Source: Alphaproteobacteria bacterium (lineage in GTDB: Bacteria > Pseudomonadota > Alphaproteobacteria > Rhodobacterales > Rhodobacteraceae). From it: DNA of 64,000 nucleotides. The notes under the pieces are model-generated. The model was not told the DNA's origin, made no database searches, and saw only the letters and a program-made list of their open reading frames with translations. Location: the NCBI GenBank assembly GCA_030431485.1, contig JAUIIR010000002.1, positions 1 to 64,000 on the forward strand, read 5' to 3'. Every line of letters starts with the position of its first letter. Positions within the stretch are counted from its first letter, which is position 1. Shown piece after piece: positions 9,205-18,668 of this stretch. Position numbers and translations under genes: made by a program.

Positions 9205-9701
9205 GCTGTGACCTTTCCGGCGCGGTCTTGCGCGACGCTCTCGACGGCATCGATAATGGCCTCGTACCCTGTGCAGCGGCAGTAATTGCCGGATAGGTGT
9301 TCGCGGATCTCGGCCCGGCTCGGAACCCCGCCTTTCGACAGCAATTCCTCTGCTGCGACGAGCATTCCCGGGGTGCAGAAACCGCACTGCAAAGCATTCC
9401 GCGCAATGAAAGCATCTTGCAGATCGTCGATTGTATTGGTGTCGGTCAGGCCCTCGACAGTCCAAACCTCGGCTCCATCGGCCTGCGCGGCAAGCATCAG
9501 GCACCCACGCACTGCGTCGCCATCAACGCGGATGGTACACGCTCCGCAAACGCCGTGTTCACAGCTCGCATGAGCGCCGGTCAGCCCCAGCTCAAGCCGC
9601 AGGAAGTCGATCATGTGTTGCCCTGCCGGGACGCGCGCCTCGACCGGCTCGCCATTCACCGTCATGGACACGTCAACTTTGTCACGGAACGGTTCGGTCA
9701 T
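9201..9701 (-). CDS. Molybdenum hydroxylase 2Fe-2S subunit (CoxS family)
   Basis: A 166-residue iron-sulfur subunit with the plant-ferredoxin cluster motif CEHGVCGACTI plus a downstream Cys (GCLML), and the helical-domain cluster CGFCTPG...CRCTGY. These transfer electrons from molybdenum to FAD. Both ends overlap neighbours by 4 bp (ATGA), typical of stoichiometric three-subunit hydroxylases. No maturation gene of the XdhC/CoxDEF type lies next to it. Confidence 0.95.
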   Translation of the reverse strand: MTEPFRDKVDVSMTVNGEPVEARVPAGQHMIDFLRLELGLTGAHASCEHGVCGACTIRVDGDAVRGCLMLAAQADGAEVWTVEGLTDTNTIDDLQDAFIARNALQCGFCTPGMLVAAEELLSKGGVPSRAEIREHLSGNYCRCTGYEAIIDAVESVAQDRAGKVTA

Positions 9702-10531
9702 GCGACATCTCCTTTGAGGCGGGCAACTGCGCGGCGCAAAAGAACTCCAGCCAAGTGCCGACGATAGGCCGCGCTGGCCTGCGTGTCAGATGGCGGGTCA
9801 ATCTCGGCAGACAGGCTTTCGACTGCGGCATCCAGATCACCGGCGTCGAGAGCCGCCATCGCCCCTTTTGCGAGAATGGGTTTCGGCCCGACCGAGAACA
9901 GCGCGATGCGGTGCCCCGCAGAACGTTTGACGAGGCAAAGCCCCACCAGCGCATAATCGCCAGATCGACGTGCGACCTCTTCTAGGACCTGCACTTCGCC
10001 GTTCTCTGCAACCGGCACAGTTATCGACGTGAGGAGTTCGCCCTCGTTCAGCGCTGTGGTAAAAACATCTTCGAAGAAGTCCTCTGCCGCGACACTGCGC
10101 GCACCGTTTGCTCCATCAACATGCAGAATCGCACCCAGCGCGAGGGCGCAGGCCGGGAATTCCGCAGCTGGATCTGCATGGGCCAGCGCCCCCCCGATTG
10201 TGCCCCGATTGCGAATAGCTGCATGCGCGATATGCGAAACAGCGTCTCTCAAGAGCGGTGTGTGGACATTGACAAGCGGGTCGGAGCCGACCTGCGCGTG
10301 GCGGGTCAGAGCGCCGATCCGAAGCGCGCCATCCCCGACTGCGACGCCAGACAAGTCACTGATCTTCGAGATATCGACCAGCAAGTCCCCAACAGACAAC
10401 CGCATGTTCATTGCAGCGATCAGGCTTTGACCACCAGCCAAAACACGCCCCTGACCCTCCGCTGCAGCCAGCAACTCAAGCGCATGGCCAACGCTCTCGG
10501 CCCGGGCATAGCCTCCCGCTGATGCCTTCAT
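9698..10531 (-). CDS. Molybdenum hydroxylase FAD-binding subunit (CoxM family)
   Basis: A 277-residue FAD subunit. The FAD-binding loops AGGQSLIAAMNMRL (near residues 37-50) and AIRNRGTIGGALAHADPAAE (near residues 105-124) are the two family signatures. It is the first gene of the operon, divergent from a TetR regulator at 10658, and starts a chain of 4-bp overlaps running through the small and large subunits. Confidence 0.93.
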   Translation of the reverse strand: MKASAGGYARAESVGHALELLAAAEGQGRVLAGGQSLIAAMNMRLSVGDLLVDISKISDLSGVAVGDGALRIGALTRHAQVGSDPLVNVHTPLLRDAVSHIAHAAIRNRGTIGGALAHADPAAEFPACALALGAILHVDGANGARSVAAEDFFEDVFTTALNEGELLTSITVPVAENGEVQVLEEVARRSGDYALVGLCLVKRSAGHRIALFSVGPKPILAKGAMAALDAGDLDAAVESLSAEIDPPSDTQASAAYRRHLAGVLLRRAVARLKGDVA

Positions 10532-10573
10532 GGCGTCCTCCCCTCTTTTTTGATCCGCGCCTTATTAAGCACT

Positions 10574-10592
10574 TGATCAATACTATTGAGCA
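10574..10592. promoter_or_regulatory. Candidate TetR operator in divergent promoter region
   Basis: TCAATA-C-TATTGA (10577-10589) is a perfect 13-bp dyad, extended by one mismatch and two more matching pairs to 10574-10592. It lies between the divergent coxM-like and tetR genes, about 43 bp from the former's start codon. The role as the TetR binding site is inferred from symmetry and placement. Confidence 0.5.
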
Positions 10593-10657
10593 GATGATCT
10601 TTAAAGGCGAGTCGTTGCAAGAGAAAAATTTTGGCACTACCAGACATCCGAGAGCGT

Positions 10658-11299
10658 ATGATGGACGGACATTCCAACAACCCCGCCCTGGACGGCGAAG
10701 AAGGCGTCGCGCGCAAGCGTTTGCCGCCCGCAGAGCGCCGCCAGCAGATTGTCGATGAAGCCGTACGTTTTTTCGCCGAGGTCGGTCTCGAAGGAAACAC
10801 GCGTGAATTGGCGCGCCGCCTTGGTGTGACCCAGTCTCTTATCTTCAACTACTTTGGAACGAAAGAAGAGTTGATCGAGGCGGTCTACGAGAAAGTCTAT
10901 ATCGGCCGACTTTCACCGGACTGGCCAGAGCGCCTGACAGACCGCAGCCATCCTCTTCGTGACAGGCTGATCGCGTTCTATAGCGAATACAGCTCGCTGA
11001 TCTTCGAACGCGAATGGATGCGCATCTTCATGTTCTCAGGACTTGCCGGTGCGTCGCTGAACCAACGTTATCTGGAGCATCTGGGCAACGTTATCCTCTT
11101 ACCTCTCCTTGCAGAAACCAAAGCTCTGGCCCGCTCAGACCGGGCACCAAAGATGGAGGATGTTTGGAATCTCCACGGTGGTATCGTCTATATCGGGATA
11201 CGGCAGCACATTTACCGCATGCCGGAACCCAGCACACCACAGGACGAAATTGAACGCGCCATCGAAAAGTACCTTCAGTACTTCGGAATAGAACCCTAA
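10658..11299 (+). CDS. TetR/AcrR-family transcriptional regulator
   Basis: About 213 residues. The N-terminal TetR helix-turn-helix is clear (RRQQIVDEAVRFFAEVGLEG followed by TRELARRLGVTQSLIFNYFGTKEELIEAVY). The ligand-binding domain is variable, as usual. The ATG pair at 10658/10661 is preferred over a TTG at 10631. Divergent from the hydroxylase/TRAP operon, it probably controls that operon in response to the substrate or a product. Confidence 0.88.
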   Translation: MMDGHSNNPALDGEEGVARKRLPPAERRQQIVDEAVRFFAEVGLEGNTRELARRLGVTQSLIFNYFGTKEELIEAVYEKVYIGRLSPDWPERLTDRSHPLRDRLIAFYSEYSSLIFEREWMRIFMFSGLAGASLNQRYLEHLGNVILLPLLAETKALARSDRAPKMEDVWNLHGGIVYIGIRQHIYRMPEPSTPQDEIERAIEKYLQYFGIEP

Positions 11300-11549
11300 A
11301 CTATAGCGGCCCGGCGAAAGCCGCCCTCGGGTCGTTGGAGCGTCCTTTCTGTCGTGAGAAAGGTCGAACCGACATCTTCCACTGAAAATACGGGCAAAGT
11401 TGTCTCCAAGAAGCAAAATTAACCGTTTTAAATCAGATACTTATTTTTCAAATATTCCAACTCGGAGCAAAGATCCCGCGAAAATCAGGGCAAGATCCCA
11501 CGACAAGCGCAAAACTACACCAAAATAGAGACCAACAGAACACGAAAAA

Positions 11550-11565
11550 GCCCGCCGAAGCGGGC
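11550..11565 (-). terminator. Rho-independent terminator of the tniQ remnant
   Basis: GCCCGC-CGAA-GCGGGC forms a 6-bp GC stem with a tetraloop, followed on the minus strand by TTTTTCG. It lies 26 bp past the stop at 11592. The remaining 250 bases between it and the tetR stop hold no gene I can support. Confidence 0.75.
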
Positions 11566-11591
11566 CAGGTCGATATGTATTTATTGAGCGA

Positions 11592-12870
11592 TCAGGCTGA
11601 TCTTCGTAAAGCAACTAAGGCTTCAACCTCCACATGGATTGATCTGATGCCTAGGGTCTTTGGGTCACGGAAAGCAGGGATTTTTCCCTCCAAGATATCC
11701 GCAAAAATGTGCTCAAACCGGCCTGCGCCACGCTGACATGCGTACGAAATCGTGTGAAACCGCTCTCGGCACTTTCCATCAAGAACCGGGAGATCGGAAA
11801 TTTTTGTCAGGACACCATCAAGATGCGCCCGGCCAAAGACCACATTGCGTACAGCGCCACGCTCGTCGCGCGGAACAAGCGGCTTGAGCAGCCCTCCCCT
11901 ATAAAGAATCTCCACCTGTCGCTGACTGGCGCCGAAGTATTCTGCAACCTCATGGAGCCGAATTGCAGTGGTGAACGCTTCGATAATGGGGATGACCTTG
12001 TCGACTTCAAGAACCATATTGCCGCTTTCCACCTCAGTGGCATCCGCAGGGATTCCGCCAAGCTTTTTCAGCAGGCGCGACAACCGAGAGCAATCAATTC
12101 TCACTGCCTCTGAGAGACTGTGGATTGTGTGATACCGCCGTTGATTGATCTCAACTCCGAGAACCTTGGTTCCCGGTTCAATAGCTGAATGCTTCACAAT
12201 ATGATCGCACAAGATGTCGCGGATCTGACCGGGATCGGTGGCATTGCTCCGACGATCCAGCCAGTCAAAGAGCTTACCATAATAGGCCAGCGGACCGGCT
12301 TGCACTGCAGTCGCAGGCGAGGCATTGCGGATGGTGTCCAGAGCTTCCTCGACTGCATCTGGTCTCTCCGAATAAATTGAAAAACCGATATCTTTTGCCT
12401 CTTCCATTGTTGCCGGCGAAAGAGATGTGAGTGCCATTTTGTGCCCAAGCTCAAGGATCGCACCAATCATCTCTGATTCTGCTAAGATCTGATCCATCGT
12501 CTGCCCTGCCAGCTACAGCTCGTCGGCAGCTTGTCCATGTACGCGCTTGCGGAACCACTCTAGTAGGCAGGCGTGGCGTCCTTGACTTTCACAGGCGCTG
12601 CCATCGGCTTGTCATGCAGAGCCCGCCTAAGATTGATCGCCGTGCTACTGCCGGTGATGTCGAGCCAAATGCCGTGCCGATCGCAACGCTGAACGTGACG
12701 AAAGCCCCAGATCAGACGGAACCTCCAATCCAAGCGGCCTCCGTCTTCTGCGAGGCAGAAAGCACAATAACGCTTTGCCTGTGGCAACAAGAAGTTTTTC
12801 GATGTTGCCTCGCCACGGAACTCCACTCCCCGTGGAAATACGCGGATTGCACTGCGCTGCGCATCGTCAA
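11592..12870 (-). pseudogene. tniQ: tniQ-like transposition gene remnant, truncated and frameshifted
   Basis: Read on the minus strand, 12870 to about 12560 codes for a TniQ-like zinc-binding segment: RYCAFCLAEDGG followed by WRFRLIWGFRHVQRCDRHG (CxxC...CxxH). The frame then shifts at about 12563 (reading ATPAY-stop; restoring one base gives AYLEWFRKRVHGQ), hits a second stop near 12519, and continues as a 301-residue open frame from MDQILAESEMIG to 11592. The N-terminus is missing because the insertion element begins at 12871. The identification rests on memory of TniQ sequence style. It implies that a Tn7/Tn5053-type transposon once lay here; no tniA or tniB remains in the window. Confidence 0.7.
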
Positions 12871-12888
12871 GACTCTGTTGCACAAATC
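12871..12888. repeat. Left terminal inverted repeat of the IS
   Basis: GACTCTGTTGCACAAATC, matching the reverse complement of 13903-13920 at 17 of 18 positions. The second base is A here where the other end has G. Confidence 0.85.
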
Positions 12889-12924
12889 GGCTGAACGCCG
12901 AGGTACCCCTTTCCCCGGACGGAC

Positions 12925-13857
12925 TCATCTCACGGCTTCCGTGACAGGTATGCCGAGCGCGGTGTAGCCGTTCGGGACGGCGATACGGACCTGGAGTTCC
13001 GCAACCTGACGGTCGAAGTCTCGCGCCATGAGGCGCTGCCCCAGCAGCTTCACACAATGCATCTTCGTCTCGACGCGGCTCCGGCGGTGGTATCCACTCC
13101 ATCGTCGCCATATGGCGCGACTAAGGTATTTGGAGGCGCGCAGGGCCTCGTTTCGAGCGACCGCGCCGGCGGTGACGGTCTTCCATGGCTTCCCATTCTT
13201 GCGGGGCGGGATGACAGCATATGCGCCGCGGTCTGCGATCGCATCGTGGCATTTGCGGGAGTCATAGGCGCCATCAGCCGTGACGCTGCGGATCTCCTGG
13301 TCCTTCGGGATTTGGTTGAGAAGGTCCGGTAGGATCGGCGCATCGCCGATGTGGCTTCCAGTAATCTCGACGGCTCGGATCTCCAGCGTTTCCCCGTCGA
13401 TCCCGAGGTGGATCTTGCGCCAGACGGGGCGTTTCGGGCCGGCATGCTTACGCGCATGCCACTCGCCTTCACCCTCCACCTTGATCCCGGTGCTGTCGAT
13501 CAGCAGGTGCAGTGGGCCCTTCGACCCACGATAGGGGATGTTGACGGCCAGGGTCTTCTGGCGGCGGGACAGGGTGCTGAAGTCAGGCACCGCCCAGTCG
13601 AGACCAACCAGCCGCAACAGGCTTTCGACGAAGCCTGTCGTCTGCCGAAGCGCCATGCCGAACAAAACCTTCATCGAAAGGCAGGTCTGGATAGCGGCAT
13701 CGCTGTAGGTCTGCTGTCGGCCACGCCTGCCTGTCGGCGCGGAATCCCAGTTCATCTCAGGGTCAAACCAGATCGCCAGCGAGCCCCGGCGCTTGAGCGC
13801 TTCATTGTAGGCTGGCCAGTTCCTGGTCTTGTAGGTCGGGGGTGTGGGTCTGCTCAT
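12925..13857 (-). CDS. IS5-family transposase
   Basis: A 310-residue, apparently intact DDE transposase. It starts MSRPTPPTYKTRNWPAYNEA and contains the IS5/IS903-type blocks LLIDSTGIKVEGEGEW (first Asp), SVTADGAYDSRKCHDAIADR (second Asp) and the YHRRSRVETKMHCVKLLGQR segment carrying the catalytic Glu. No internal stop or frameshift is seen, so it may still be mobile. Confidence 0.93.
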   Translation of the reverse strand: MSRPTPPTYKTRNWPAYNEALKRRGSLAIWFDPEMNWDSAPTGRRGRQQTYSDAAIQTCLSMKVLFGMALRQTTGFVESLLRLVGLDWAVPDFSTLSRRQKTLAVNIPYRGSKGPLHLLIDSTGIKVEGEGEWHARKHAGPKRPVWRKIHLGIDGETLEIRAVEITGSHIGDAPILPDLLNQIPKDQEIRSVTADGAYDSRKCHDAIADRGAYAVIPPRKNGKPWKTVTAGAVARNEALRASKYLSRAIWRRWSGYHRRSRVETKMHCVKLLGQRLMARDFDRQVAELQVRIAVPNGYTALGIPVTEAVR

Positions 13858-13902
13858 GCACCCCGGCTACCACGCTGGATTCACTAGATGAATCCCTCAC
13901 GA

Positions 13903-13920
13903 GATTTGTGCAACAGAGCC
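13903..13920. repeat. Right terminal inverted repeat of the IS
   Basis: The reverse complement reads GGCTCTGTTGCACAAATC, the partner of 12871-12888. It ends 53 bp from the stop codon of the DUF6880-like gene. Confidence 0.85.
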
Positions 13921-13973
13921 CCTCTCCGCCCAACTTTCCAGCCAGCACGCCATGACCAAGGGGTGCAGCTTGC

Positions 13974-15404
13974 TCACCCAAAATCCACGACGCGCTCCCA
14001 GAACGACGCTTTGCGGGCGTGATTTGCCTTCAGTCCGTCGAGATATTCCTCGTGCGTCGGGTGCCCGTCATAGTCTGGTATCGCCATGTCCGCTGTCGCA
14101 CAGGACGCGAGGTGGCGGGCGGCGTGGCCGTAGCGGCCTGAGCGAGACTTGGTAAGGGCGAAGTCGATCATCGACCGCCAGAGGAGGACAGCAGCCAGTG
14201 GGCGGGTTGCAATCAGCGCATCGGCCAGCGGGGTCAGGATGTCATAGGCATCGCCGTCGATCTCGGCGTGGCGCTCAATAACGATTTGGGTGGCCAGTGA
14301 CATGTCCCGGACTTGCAGGCAGTACGCCAAGGCTGTGTCCACCCCTGGAATTGTGAGCACATGCTGGCGGGCGGCGTCTTCGGCTTCGATGTCCTCGAAA
14401 TCCGGCAAGAGCTTGAGGTGTCGGCGCAGGGCATCCGGGCAGAGGCGCTTTTCGAACCGCGCCCATAGGGCATTGCGGAGGTCATCCTTGCGGCCCAAAG
14501 CCTCAAGGCAGGCGAAATGCACTTCATCAAGATCGGGGCTGTCGAACCAATGATCATTCGGCAGGGCACCTTCGACAAGCCGAAGCGCCTCGTCGGCTCG
14601 GCCCACAGCCAGCAGGCGTGTCGCGGCCTCGGGGGCGATGGTGTGGAAGGTGAGTTGCTCGGCTGTGTACCGGGACAGCCATGCGTCTACGTCCCCCTGC
14701 AAATCGGCAACATCCTGCAGGATCATCTCGACAGTCCGGTCGCGGGCGACCCGCGCGCGGTCTTCGCGCTGTGCGGGGTCGGTGATGAACTCGTACAGAA
14801 TCAGATCAGCCTCGGTCAGCGGCGCAGACCGCGCAGCCTCGGCCAGCGCCTTGAGATGTGCCAGACCGGTGTCACCCAACGCCTCTGCCAAGGCATGGAC
14901 GGCGTGATCGAACGCGCCGTATCCGTCGACCGAGGCCGCCTCGAAGACGTCTTCCGCCAGAGCCTTCGGGTCCTTCGTCAGAGATGGCGCAACACGCGAG
15001 ATCGCGTCCATCGCGTCGCGCATCACATCGCCAATTGTGCCCCAACTGTCATCCGTGCGCTCATGGATGCCGGCCGCCAGATGTAACTGCGCCCAAAGCA
15101 AGTCGAACGCCAGGTCCGGCGCGTCAGGCGCGATGCCTGTTTCGATCAGCTGCGTGAGGTCGGACAGTTCCTTGGCCAGCGTCTTCTGCGCCTTGCGAGA
15201 GATGAAGCTGCGCCCCCGCCGGACCTGCTCAAATCGTTTGCGCACATCGGCTGCGATGGTCTCGGGGCCCTGTTCCGCCGCAAGCGCCATGCGCACGCGC
15301 CGTTGGCGGGCCGCGTCGCCCTTGACGCTTTCAAGAAGCAGGTCGGCCAGAACATCTGCGCCCAGGGTCAGCAAGTTCGCCTTGTTCAGAGCTTTTCCCG
15401 CCAT
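13974..15404 (-). CDS. DUF6880-like protein of unknown function
   Basis: A 476-residue, mostly alpha-helical cytoplasmic protein with no signal peptide or membrane segment. The N-terminal part (LADLLLESVKGDAARQRRVR followed by LAAEQGPETIAADV) and the helical-repeat body resemble the DUF6880 family as I recall it. The C-terminal half looks like TPR/HEAT-type helical pairs. An AGGAGGACGGCA segment precedes the ATG. The neighbours (IS scar, NDUFS4-like gene) give no functional clue. Confidence 0.6.
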   Translation of the reverse strand: MAGKALNKANLLTLGADVLADLLLESVKGDAARQRRVRMALAAEQGPETIAADVRKRFEQVRRGRSFISRKAQKTLAKELSDLTQLIETGIAPDAPDLAFDLLWAQLHLAAGIHERTDDSWGTIGDVMRDAMDAISRVAPSLTKDPKALAEDVFEAASVDGYGAFDHAVHALAEALGDTGLAHLKALAEAARSAPLTEADLILYEFITDPAQREDRARVARDRTVEMILQDVADLQGDVDAWLSRYTAEQLTFHTIAPEAATRLLAVGRADEALRLVEGALPNDHWFDSPDLDEVHFACLEALGRKDDLRNALWARFEKRLCPDALRRHLKLLPDFEDIEAEDAARQHVLTIPGVDTALAYCLQVRDMSLATQIVIERHAEIDGDAYDILTPLADALIATRPLAAVLLWRSMIDFALTKSRSGRYGHAARHLASCATADMAIPDYDGHPTHEEYLDGLKANHARKASFWERVVDFG

Positions 15405-15453
15405 TGCCGTCCTCCTGTGCCGCAGCTCTCGACCAAAATCTACATATAGAAAA

Positions 15454-15470
15454 GGCGCCCGTTGGGCGCC
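15454..15470 (-). terminator. Rho-independent terminator of the NDUFS4-like gene
   Basis: GGCGCCC-GTT-GGGCGCC is a perfect 7-bp stem with a 3-base loop, followed on the minus strand by TTTTCTA. It lies 77 bp past the stop at 15547. Confidence 0.75.
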
Positions 15471-15546
15471 CCATATCTAGATCGAACCATCGTCTTCGCG
15501 AAATCTTTGCCCGATTCCGTGCTAACTTTGCCCCGATTTACACCAC

Positions 15547-15858
15547 TCAGTGCGTCCACGCACCTTTGCGGTCCACGGCAAAATTCTCCGCGTATCCACG
15601 GGCGCGGATGTTTGGTTTGCGCTTGTTCGGCGTGAGCTGGATAACTTCGATCCCATGCTCTTTCGCATAGGCCTTGGCCGCATCCAGGGTGTCGAACTTG
15701 AGACGTACCTGAGTTTGCGTGTCCGACGAGGATGTCCACCCCATCAGCGGGTCAATCTCGCGCGGGCTGTCCGGCGCAAACTCAAGCACCCAGTGGCGTG
15801 TCTTTGCCGTGCCGGAGGACATTGCAGTTTTTGACGGCTGATAGATCCGGGCGCGCAT
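15547..15858 (-). CDS. NADH dehydrogenase accessory subunit, ETC complex I conserved region (NDUFS4-like)
   Basis: A 103-residue protein starting [20 protein letters not shown]. It contains the NDUFS4/ETC_C1 core ([20 protein letters not shown], then a tract ending [19 protein letters not shown], then the basic C-terminus [13 protein letters not shown]). In alphaproteobacteria this accessory subunit of respiratory complex I is usually coded apart from the nuo operon, as here. GAGGTGAGACTC precedes the ATG at 15858, whereas the longer frame to 16038 has no family similarity. Confidence 0.9.
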   Translation of the reverse strand: MRARIYQPSKTAMSSGTAKTRHWVLEFAPDSPREIDPLMGWTSSSDTQTQVRLKFDTLDAAKAYAKEHGIEVIQLTPNKRKPNIRARGYAENFAVDRKGAWTH

Positions 15859-16268
15859 GAGTCTCACCTCTATTATTCGTGGGGCTGGTATGCTCAAAAA
15901 CGGGCCCGCGCGCAAGGTTATGATAATGTCGCAGGGCAAGGATGATCGGTGCAAGCAGGGCGTCATCCACCTTCGAGCCGCGGGGAGCGAGGGGTGGGTG
16001 TGTGCAGCCCGAAAACTCGTGATACCAACTGCTTGCAAATTAAAGGTACTTATTTCGTACAGCTTTTAAAGAAAAAAAGGCGCCTTCATTTCCGACACGC
16101 ATCGAAAACGGCTGCAATTTTTTGCGGAATTGGTCCAATAACAAGCCCCTATGCGCAAGCAGGCTCACCTGTGGGGAAGGTTGCATTTCTGTCAGCAGCC
16201 ACCCATTTTGACTTTCCCTGTTGTGGTTGCACCTCATACTGCACATCCTCGAATCCCATTGGTGAGAT
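15859..16268. other. 410-bp intergenic region, divergent promoters
   Basis: This separates the divergent NDUFS4-like gene and uvrB and must hold both promoters. An AT-rich stretch lies at about 16030-16080. I looked for the alphaproteobacterial SOS box (GTTC-N7-GTTC or its complement) ahead of uvrB and did not see one. No RNA gene or open frame with coding character is apparent. Confidence 0.5.
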
Positions 16269-18452
16269 ATGGCTGAGACTGAAATCCTGCACGCTCCTGC
16301 TCCTAATGTGCGTGACCGCGAGAAACTTGAGGGCGGCATTCGTTTTCGGATGAACACCGAATTCGAACCCGCTGGCGACCAACCAAACGCCATTCGTGAA
16401 CTGTCCAGCGGTGTTCTGGGGGGAGAGCGAGATCAGGTGCTTCTTGGTGCCACCGGTACGGGTAAAACATTCACGATGGCAAAGGTGATCGAGGAAACGC
16501 AGCGCCCCGCGATCATTCTTGCCCCCAACAAGACTCTGGCCGCGCAGCTATATGGAGAGTTCAAAGGCTTTTTTCCAGACAATGCCGTCGAGTATTTCGT
16601 CAGCTATTACGATTACTATCAGCCCGAAGCCTATGTGCCGCGCTCGGACACCTATATCGAAAAAGAGTCGCAAATCAACGAACAGATCGACCGGATGCGC
16701 CACTCGGCCACGCGGGCACTTTTGGAGCGGGATGACGTCATTATCGTCGCCTCGGTGTCCTGCATCTACGGCATCGGTTCGGTTGAAACCTATGGGGCGA
16801 TGACGCAAGACCTCCATGTGGGCAAGGACTACGACCAGCGCAAGGTAATGGCCGATCTGGTCGCGCAGCAATATCGTCGCAACGATCAGGCGTTTCAGCG
16901 AGGGTCATTCCGGGTCCGAGGGGACAGTCTTGAGATTTTTCCAGCGCACTTGGAAGACCGCGCGTGGAAGCTGTCTTTTTTTGGCGACGAATTGGAATCG
17001 GTCACCGAGTTCGATCCGCTGACAGGCGAAAAGACAGGCACGTTCGAACGCATTCGCATCTATGCGAACAGCCACTACGTTACGCCGAAACCGACGATGC
17101 AACAGGCTATTGTCGGCATCAAGAAAGAGCTGCGGCAGCGGCTGGATCAGTTGGTGAACGAAGGCAAACTGCTGGAAGCGCAGCGTTTGGAGCAGCGCAC
17201 GAATTTTGATCTGGAGATGCTGGAAGCGACCGGCGTCTGCAACGGGATCGAGAACTATTCCCGTTACCTGACCGGGCGCGCACCAGGCGAGCCGCCACCC
17301 ACCCTGTTTGAATTCATACCCGACCACGCAATTGTTTTTGCCGATGAAAGCCACGTCAGTGTGCCACAGATTGGCGGTATGTATCGGGGCGACTACCGTC
17401 GCAAGTTTACGCTGGCCGAACATGGTTTCCGGTTGCCGTCATGCATGGACAACCGGCCGCTCAAATTCGAGGAGTGGGACGCGATGCGTCCACAATCGGT
17501 GTTCGTTTCGGCGACACCGGCGAAATGGGAAATCGAGCAAACGGGGGGCGTGTTCACGGAACAGGTGATCCGACCAACGGGTCTTTTGGATCCAGAAGTC
17601 GAGATCCGGCCGGTTAATATGCAGGTGGATGATTTACTTGACGAGATCCGCAAAGTGTCTGCCAAAGGCTTCAGGACTCTGGTGACGACTCTGACCAAAC
17701 GAATGGCGGAAGACCTGACCGAATATCTGCACGAACAGGGCATCCGCGTGCGTTATATGCACTCCGATATCGACACGATTGAACGGATCGAAATCCTGCG
17801 CGATCTTCGGCTTGGGGCGTTTGACGTGCTGATCGGCATCAACCTGTTACGTGAAGGGTTGGACATTCCCGAATGCGGGTTGGTGGCTATTCTGGATGCG
17901 GACAAGGAAGGTTTCCTCCGGTCTGAAACCTCACTGATCCAGACCATCGGTCGTGCGGCGCGGAACGCGGATGGGCGTGTCATCATGTATGCCGACCGGA
18001 TCACCGGGTCGATGGAACGGGCTTTGGCCGAAACCAACCGTCGCCGGGCAAAGCAGATTGCCTACAACGAAGAGCACGGCATCACGCCGGAGACCGTCAA
18101 GAAAAATGTCGAGGACATTCTGGCGGGTCTTTACAAGGGTGATGTCGATATGAATCGTGTCACGACGAAGATCGACGATAAGATGCAGGGGTCGAACATG
18201 CAGGCGGTTCTGGAAGGCCTGCGGACCGATATGCGCAAGGCTGCAGAAAACCTTGAATTCGAAGAGGCTGCGCGGCTGCGCGACGAAATCAAGCGGCTGG
18301 AAGCTGTCGATCTGGCGATTGCTGACGATCCCCTGGCGCGTCAATCGGCTGTCGAAGCTGCGGCAGATGCGGCGGTAAAGTCGTCCGGTCGTTCAACCGC
18401 AGGTCGCCCCGGACAACGCGGCGGGAATGTAAAACGGCGGAAGCGGTCCTGA
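16269..18452 (+). CDS. uvrB: Excinuclease ABC subunit B
   Basis: The DNA damage-binding helicase-like subunit of nucleotide excision repair, 727 residues (a typical length for this group). It shows the Walker A motif [16 protein letters not shown], the beta-hairpin region [20 protein letters not shown], the DESH box ([12 protein letters not shown]), helicase motif VI ([14 protein letters not shown]), and a C-terminal UVR domain ([18 protein letters not shown]) that contacts UvrC. The ATG at 16269 follows GGTGAGAT. It is monocistronic here. Confidence 0.98.
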   Translation: MAETEILHAPAPNVRDREKLEGGIRFRMNTEFEPAGDQPNAIRELSSGVLGGERDQVLLGATGTGKTFTMAKVIEETQRPAIILAPNKTLAAQLYGEFKGFFPDNAVEYFVSYYDYYQPEAYVPRSDTYIEKESQINEQIDRMRHSATRALLERDDVIIVASVSCIYGIGSVETYGAMTQDLHVGKDYDQRKVMADLVAQQYRRNDQAFQRGSFRVRGDSLEIFPAHLEDRAWKLSFFGDELESVTEFDPLTGEKTGTFERIRIYANSHYVTPKPTMQQAIVGIKKELRQRLDQLVNEGKLLEAQRLEQRTNFDLEMLEATGVCNGIENYSRYLTGRAPGEPPPTLFEFIPDHAIVFADESHVSVPQIGGMYRGDYRRKFTLAEHGFRLPSCMDNRPLKFEEWDAMRPQSVFVSATPAKWEIEQTGGVFTEQVIRPTGLLDPEVEIRPVNMQVDDLLDEIRKVSAKGFRTLVTTLTKRMAEDLTEYLHEQGIRVRYMHSDIDTIERIEILRDLRLGAFDVLIGINLLREGLDIPECGLVAILDADKEGFLRSETSLIQTIGRAARNADGRVIMYADRITGSMERALAETNRRRAKQIAYNEEHGITPETVKKNVEDILAGLYKGDVDMNRVTTKIDDKMQGSNMQAVLEGLRTDMRKAAENLEFEEAARLRDEIKRLEAVDLAIADDPLARQSAVEAAADAAVKSSGRSTAGRPGQRGGNVKRRKRS

Positions 18453-18593
18453 GAATTGGTAAATTCGCCCGTTGCGGGACAGTCAGCACCCTGGAACGTT
18501 GTGGCTATTCGAAGCCGAAGAATGCCCGCGATCGAGAACAAAGTGCTGGCTTACTGCCTGAGTTTTGGCCCCTTCGACCACCCGGCACAGCCA

Positions 18594-18668
18594 TCAAATA
18601 AACGGAACGAATGGCACGCCGCATGCGGAGACGGATAGAAGTGCCGCCAGAGCTAACAAGACACGCAT
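18594..18668 (-). CDS. Very small lipoprotein, 24 residues
   Basis: A tiny open frame starting MRVLLALAALLSV followed by the lipobox SVSAC and a short tail GVPFVPFI. The start at 18668 has AAGGA nine bases upstream; an ATG two codons earlier (18674) is too close to that site. The predicted product is a signal peptide plus a nine-residue acylated peptide. Similar micro-lipoproteins ending in VPFVP-type tails occur in Rhodobacteraceae as far as I recall. The function is unknown. Confidence 0.6.
   Translation of the reverse strand: MRVLLALAALLSVSACGVPFVPFI

Larger units (their letters stand above)
12871..13920 (-). mobile_element. IS5-family insertion sequence (IS903-like group), about 1,050 bp
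   Basis: A complete single-ORF element bounded by 18-bp terminal inverted repeats that differ at one base. The transposase fills most of it. The nine bases outside each end (catcgtcaa on the left, cctctccgc on the right) do not match, so no target-site duplication is seen. This suggests that a deletion or recombination followed insertion, in line with the missing tniQ N-terminus. Confidence 0.88.

Noticed and set aside
6823-10531. Aerobic CO dehydrogenase (coxMSL)
   Set aside because: The large subunit has QYRAVGHP where form I CO dehydrogenase has AYxCSFR, and no coxDEF-type maturation genes are present.
11592-12870. CRISPR-associated or Tn7-like transposon
   Set aside because: Only a broken tniQ piece is found; there is no tniA/tnsB, tniB/tnsC, cas gene or CRISPR array in the window.
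12862-13929. Target-site duplication around the IS
   Set aside because: The nine flanking bases on each side do not match, and shorter windows do not give a convincing repeat.
15859-16268. SOS (LexA) box ahead of uvrB
   Set aside because: No GTTC-N7-GTTC or complementary arrangement was found by eye in the 410-bp region.
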